A stretch of DNA of 64,000 nucleotides from Luteolibacter arcticus (lineage in GTDB: Bacteria > Verrucomicrobiota > Verrucomicrobiia > Verrucomicrobiales > Akkermansiaceae): the NCBI RefSeq assembly GCF_025950235.1, contig NZ_JAPDDT010000005.1:62001-126000 (forward strand), read 5' to 3'. Numbering within the stretch: position 1 is the stretch's first letter; the number at the start of each line of letters is the position of its first letter. Positions 60,344 to 64,000 of this stretch are shown here, piece after piece. A model generated the notes under the pieces. That model did not search any database and had not been told where the DNA came from. It saw only the letters and a program-made list of their open reading frames with translations. Position numbers and translations under genes: made by a program.

Positions 60344-62814
60344 CCGCCGCCATCTTCCGCGCCGAGTTCCTGCGGGCCTTGCCGGTGTGGCCTTGGCTAC
60401 TGGCATCGCATGCCCTCGCGGTGATCTCGGGGATCGTGCCCTCGGGTCAGGCCGGGGTCAGGACGGAACTGCTGGGAAGTATCGCCAGTTGGGGTGTTGG
60501 ATCGCTGAGCCTGTTTCTGGTCGTCCGGAGTTTGTGGGAAGAGAACCCGAACCGTTCCGAGCACTTCCTCGCTACGCGGCCGATGCGTTTGGCCGGATTG
60601 CTGAAGGGTAAAGCCGCGGGCATGCTGATCCTGATTGTGGTTCCCTTCGTACTGGCGGAAGCGGCGGTGCTTCTTGGAAGGGGTCAATCAGCGCACGTGA
60701 TCGGGATCGGGACGCTCCAGGCCGTGGTGGTGCTTTTGGTCCTTCTTGGCGTGGCATTCCCGGCCGTGTGGGGCTGGTCGAAGCGCTCACAAGCGTTCGT
60801 GGCTTTACCCGCCGCCTTTGCCACAGGGATCGCCAGCGCGGCCCTCCTCGACCGGGCTCCTTCGCTGAGAATCTCGGGATCGCCCTATCTCCAGGCGAAG
60901 CTCGTTTCGATGCCGGTGATGCTGTGCGGCCTGCTGGCCTTGGGCATGGTGGCCGCGTGCTGCGCCTTGATCTTCGGTCGCGGCCGCAGTTTTCGCCGCG
61001 TTCCGGCTTTCGTCGCTTTGAGCTGCGTGATCCCTGCCGCCATGATGGCGCTTGCCGGAATCGAGCCGGGCTCGGGGGAAAAAAGGGTGGCACCCTCGTT
61101 GGTTCACCTGACGCTCTCCAATCGCGAGATGGGGGATCGCCTGGCGAACTGGCTGGAGATCGACCCGCCGCCGCTGGAGACCCAGGCAGAGGGCGATGTC
61201 GTCTGGTCGGTAGCCTCCCTCCGGGTCAATGGCCGGCGAGCGGAGCCGTGGCCCAAGCAGGGGATTGGCGACCGCCTCCGGGCGTCGCGACCGGAGATGG
61301 CGTGGAACCGGCCAATCCAGCAGGCGTTGCGCGAGCGCTACGGCGATCAACTCAAGCTTCCGGAGGTGCTTGGGAAGACTGTCGCTTTGCCAGCGGCGAC
61401 CGCCCTTCCGGGAGAACACGATCCAGCACGGATGCTCGACCTTGAGGTGGGCCTGCTAGGCGCCCTCATCGATTGGCAAGTGGTGGCGGAGGTGCCGGTC
61501 AGAAACCAAGCCGAGACACGATGGGAAAACACCCGCTGGGCGATCCGCGGGCTCAACCAGGCAGACGGTGGGATCAATATCCAGTTTATTGAGACTACGC
61601 CCTACCTGTGGCTGACCGATCCTGCGAATGGCCACCTTCCCGACCGCGGGTGCGACCGTTATTTCCTGGTCCGCGAATCGGACGGCAAGATCACGCCGCT
61701 TTCCGACATGGGGCTCGCGCTCGCGCCCGGTTGGCGACGGGTAAGCTTGGGGCTCCGTGAACGCATGGTCATGCTCAGGGACAATTTCTCCCGCTTCGAC
61801 AGGGACATGGAGGACCCGTTTGTCGTGCCAGCAGCAAACTACCGGCTGGTGATTGTCCGCGGAATTCCCTCCGGACGTGTGTCGGTGGACTGGATTACTT
61901 CTTCCCCGATCTCGTGCGCCGGTCTGTGGACTCCCACCACCGGAGTTCATTCTCCTCCTCCGCCGGATCCTCGGGCGGGAACGGCACTGGAGTGGCTGCA
62001 GCAAAATCCGCCACCGGCATCCGGCGCGTCCGAAGAAGCGGTGCAAGCCTGGCTGGATCAATTCGCCCCGCGCATCTCTAACCACGAATCGAACGAGACG
62101 AACCATCAGCTCAAGGCGGCGGTGGGGAGTCTCTTTGCCGAGCATCCCGCGCTTGTGATCAGGACCATTAGGGCGCTCTCCCCATTCGCCCGGGGAGCGG
62201 GAGGCGTCTTCGGCTGGGCAATGATGGATCATCTGCCACGCGACTACGCCCGAAAAATGACGGCACGGGATTTCGACGAGGGAATCTATCGAAATGCGGT
62301 GAGAAGAGGCTGGCAAGGCGATCTGATCGGAATGGCGGCCGAACGAGCTAGAATGGGGTTCGGGTGGCAGGTCGAAGAAGTACTGATCTCGTCTCCCAAG
62401 GAGGTGGGGTTCTCTGAAGCCGAATGGCGTGATTTCTACCGCCTCTATCCCACCGCGGATGCGTTCCGGGCACTGGCAGGAGTGGTGCTACCCCGGGAGT
62501 ATCTTGAAAAGGAGACGGATCGACGTCTGGAGGACTACGAGCCCCCCCTGCCAAACCCCAATATCGATCCCCTTCTGGATCTCGCGCTCGCTCGCGGACG
62601 AAGCGAGGCTCCCCGCTGGTTGCGCGACGCCATCCGGAGGAAGCAGGCGACGGAGACGACGTTCGCCTCGGTCTGGGTCAAGGATCCCGTCCGCAAGTGG
62701 TTCGAGTTTCCAAGTCATCTGAAGACCGACGACGAGGTCGTGGGCTGGTTCCTCGGTCAAGAGCCGGTCCACTTCGTATTCGATCCCGCTTCGGAAAAAT
62801 TCCACCTGCGCTAA
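60340..62814 (+). CDS. Large membrane protein, probable ABC permease with big extracytoplasmic domain
   Basis: 824 residues. Six hydrophobic segments lie in residues 1-240, as in ABC-2-type permeases: AVISGIVPSGQAG region, FLVVRSLW, LILIVVPFVLAEAAVLLG, and others. From about 245 to 824 the chain is soluble and mixed, with no homology I recognise. Such a huge domain is unusual for a YtrA-linked permease. It may face outside and bind a ligand, or be a separate fused partner. It is coupled to the ATPase by a four-base overlap and followed after 3 bases by a further membrane protein. Confidence 0.65.
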   Translation: MTAAIFRAEFLRALPVWPWLLASHALAVISGIVPSGQAGVRTELLGSIASWGVGSLSLFLVVRSLWEENPNRSEHFLATRPMRLAGLLKGKAAGMLILIVVPFVLAEAAVLLGRGQSAHVIGIGTLQAVVVLLVLLGVAFPAVWGWSKRSQAFVALPAAFATGIASAALLDRAPSLRISGSPYLQAKLVSMPVMLCGLLALGMVAACCALIFGRGRSFRRVPAFVALSCVIPAAMMALAGIEPGSGEKRVAPSLVHLTLSNREMGDRLANWLEIDPPPLETQAEGDVVWSVASLRVNGRRAEPWPKQGIGDRLRASRPEMAWNRPIQQALRERYGDQLKLPEVLGKTVALPAATALPGEHDPARMLDLEVGLLGALIDWQVVAEVPVRNQAETRWENTRWAIRGLNQADGGINIQFIETTPYLWLTDPANGHLPDRGCDRYFLVRESDGKITPLSDMGLALAPGWRRVSLGLRERMVMLRDNFSRFDRDMEDPFVVPAANYRLVIVRGIPSGRVSVDWITSSPISCAGLWTPTTGVHSPPPPDPRAGTALEWLQQNPPPASGASEEAVQAWLDQFAPRISNHESNETNHQLKAAVGSLFAEHPALVIRTIRALSPFARGAGGVFGWAMMDHLPRDYARKMTARDFDEGIYRNAVRRGWQGDLIGMAAERARMGFGWQVEEVLISSPKEVGFSEAEWRDFYRLYPTADAFRALAGVVLPREYLEKETDRRLEDYEPPLPNPNIDPLLDLALARGRSEAPRWLRDAIRRKQATETTFASVWVKDPVRKWFEFPSHLKTDDEVVGWFLGQEPVHFVFDPASEKFHLR

Positions 62815-62817
62815 ACC

Positions 62818-64000
62818 ATGTTCACTTCCCCACTTTGCCGTTTGCTCGTGGTGCTGACGCTGCTCGCGTTTGTCGCCGCCTTCGCGTGGTTGGAAGGCCG
62901 CGGCGGGGGGATTCGCGACATCATGGCCGGTGTCTCGCTGGTCCTGCTGGCCGTAACGGTCGCGAGGCTGGTAGTCGAAGGATCGGCATTCGACGACCGG
63001 GCATTTCACCGGACTCGTCCCGGCGGCGAACGGCTGGCATTGCGGCGGCTCAATGGGATCCTGGCCGGCCTGGTGGTCGCGATCGCATGCATGGCGGCCG
63101 TGCGATGCTGGATCTTCCACCTCGGGTGGGAGTCGGCAGCATGGGGAGCCGCCTTGGCTTTCGTGCCGGCGGCTTTGCTCACCATGGCAATCGCCACCGG
63201 GATGTCTCTTTCGCTGCAAGGCAAAAGCAGCGTTCGAACCGTGATCGTGGTTTTGTTGGTGATGCCGATCGTTCTCACGCTTGTGACGCTGGTCGTGCCC
63301 TATACCGGCCGGTGGATTGGCTCTGCCATTTCCACGTCGTGGACGAGTGACCTGACATGGGCAGGTGTGGCGGGTGCCGTGGGCTACGGGATCGCATGGA
63401 CGCTCGCATCGCGGTGGCGCCAAGGGAGTGCCGCACTCGTGGTTGCAGGGCTGACCGGGATCCTGACCCAGCTCCGCGCCATCAAGGCCCCTCTCGTTCC
63501 GACGCCAGACCTGCCGGTTGCCGACGTCATGATCGAACGACTTCCACCTCCCGCGGATGCGAAATCGGTCTCGGAGAGCCTGAGACCGCGCTTCGTCAGC
63601 GAGTGGGGAATGAAGCACTCACGGATCGAAGGAACCGTGCGCGCAACGGGTCTCCGTGAGGACGAGTTTGTCGCCTACGATCTTCTGATCCAGCAGCAGC
63701 CAAGCCTTCGCTTGGTTCATACCGGTTCCCGCGGGGGCATGATTGGTTGGGGCAGTGGTGCCGGCCTGCTTCGCAACGACCACCGTTTCCGGCTGGAGTC
63801 CAATTTCAGCTCCCTGATGACCCATCTGGGGGGAAGATTGCCAGGGCGACCGCCATTGGACGATCGATCAGGCCAGGCAACCGTGGAATCGTGGGTGTCC
63901 ATTCCCGATCACATGGACGAAGCCGGAGTGGCGAACTCGATGTGGCAAATCAATGGGGTGCTGTGCCGGGTAGATCGCCTTGGAGATTTTCCGGTCCGCG
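62818..64000 (+). CDS. Membrane protein with soluble C-terminal domain, runs past window end (partial)
   Basis: The frame is open from the ATG at 62818 to the end of the window (394 codons plus one base). About six hydrophobic helices lie in residues 5-220 (LLVVLTLLAFVAAFAWL, GILAGLVVAIACMAAV, VIVVLLVMPIVLTLVTLVV, and others), followed by soluble sequence (LRLVHTGSRGGMIGWGSGAGLL, HRFRLESNFSSLM). Its layout of membrane part first and soluble part after mirrors the permease just upstream. It starts 3 bases after that gene, so it probably belongs to the same ABC operon. Function unknown. Confidence 0.65.
   Translation, partial: MFTSPLCRLLVVLTLLAFVAAFAWLEGRGGGIRDIMAGVSLVLLAVTVARLVVEGSAFDDRAFHRTRPGGERLALRRLNGILAGLVVAIACMAAVRCWIFHLGWESAAWGAALAFVPAALLTMAIATGMSLSLQGKSSVRTVIVVLLVMPIVLTLVTLVVPYTGRWIGSAISTSWTSDLTWAGVAGAVGYGIAWTLASRWRQGSAALVVAGLTGILTQLRAIKAPLVPTPDLPVADVMIERLPPPADAKSVSESLRPRFVSEWGMKHSRIEGTVRATGLREDEFVAYDLLIQQQPSLRLVHTGSRGGMIGWGSGAGLLRNDHRFRLESNFSSLMTHLGGRLPGRPPLDDRSGQATVESWVSIPDHMDEAGVANSMWQINGVLCRVDRLGDFPVR

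Noticed and set aside
1-64000. Recurrent TGTTAG / CTAACA word, often as Leu-Leu codons TTG-TTA before G
   Set aside because: I counted roughly 16 occurrences on both strands, which is near what base composition predicts for a window of this size, so I see no sign of a chromosomal signal.

Overview
The window is a GC-rich stretch of chromosome that reads like Verrucomicrobiota, probably near Luteolibacter or Haloferula. This placement is inferred from several things: an exosortase with a separate EpsI protein, very large secreted proteins with FN3-like, lamin-tail/CotH and thrombospondin-3 repeats, LL-diaminopimelate aminotransferase, the small PUR-type nucleic-acid-binding protein, and many ATGA stop/start overlaps. 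I found no rRNA, no tRNA I could support, and no CRISPR array or prophage.

Layout. (1) 1-8.6 kb is a surface-polysaccharide locus: the end of a membrane protein, three glycosyltransferases, a VanZ-like protein, an O-antigen ligase with TPRs, then EpsI, exosortase and a GNAT enzyme on the minus strand. (2) 8.7-10.5 kb holds a tRNA-dihydrouridine synthase and a coiled-coil membrane protein. (3) 10.5-20.4 kb is the most striking region, an NAD salvage and ADP-ribose island: an NrtR-type Nudix regulator, pncB, an ART-like small protein, two ADP-ribosylglycohydrolases, nadE, a macrodomain, pncA, pnuC and nadR. Most of these genes are tightly coupled. A RAYT transposase between inverted REP hairpins interrupts the row. 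dapL and a good terminator follow. (4) 21.7-31.7 kb has AIM24, a PUR-like protein, a secreted glucoamylase-like protein, a tail-anchored Ser/Thr kinase, serS, a TPR membrane protein and a pseudokinase fused to a sulfatase-modifying-factor domain. (5) 31.7-35 kb has an AEC transporter, a small secreted protein and a GlcD-type FAD oxidase. (6) 35-44.3 kb has a 1881-residue CotH/lamin-tail protein, ApbE, and a family 1 glycosidase that carries an inserted and apparently circularly permuted solute-binding domain. A MITE-like element follows it. (7) 44.3-51.5 kb has two secreted or membrane proteins of unknown function (one with an apparent frameshift), argF, argD, an EamA exporter and a VKOR-DsbA fusion. 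(8) 51.5-64 kb has a secreted TSP3 protein with three discoidin-like repeats, lepB, a squalene/phytoene synthase, a lipoprotein, a VapBC pair, and a YtrA-type regulator with a perfect palindromic operator in front of an ABC transporter and two large membrane proteins. The last of these runs off the window.

How it fits together. The NAD island would take up nicotinamide riboside (PnuC, NadR), convert nicotinamide through nicotinate to NaMN (PncA, PncB) and amidate NaAD (NadE). Its ADP-ribose enzymes would remove or recycle ADP-ribose. A small protein resembling ADP-ribosyltransferases sits directly beside a glycohydrolase, so the island may also contain a modification/de-modification pair. The two best candidates for undescribed biology are this ART-like/ARH pair and the GH1 with an inserted binding domain.
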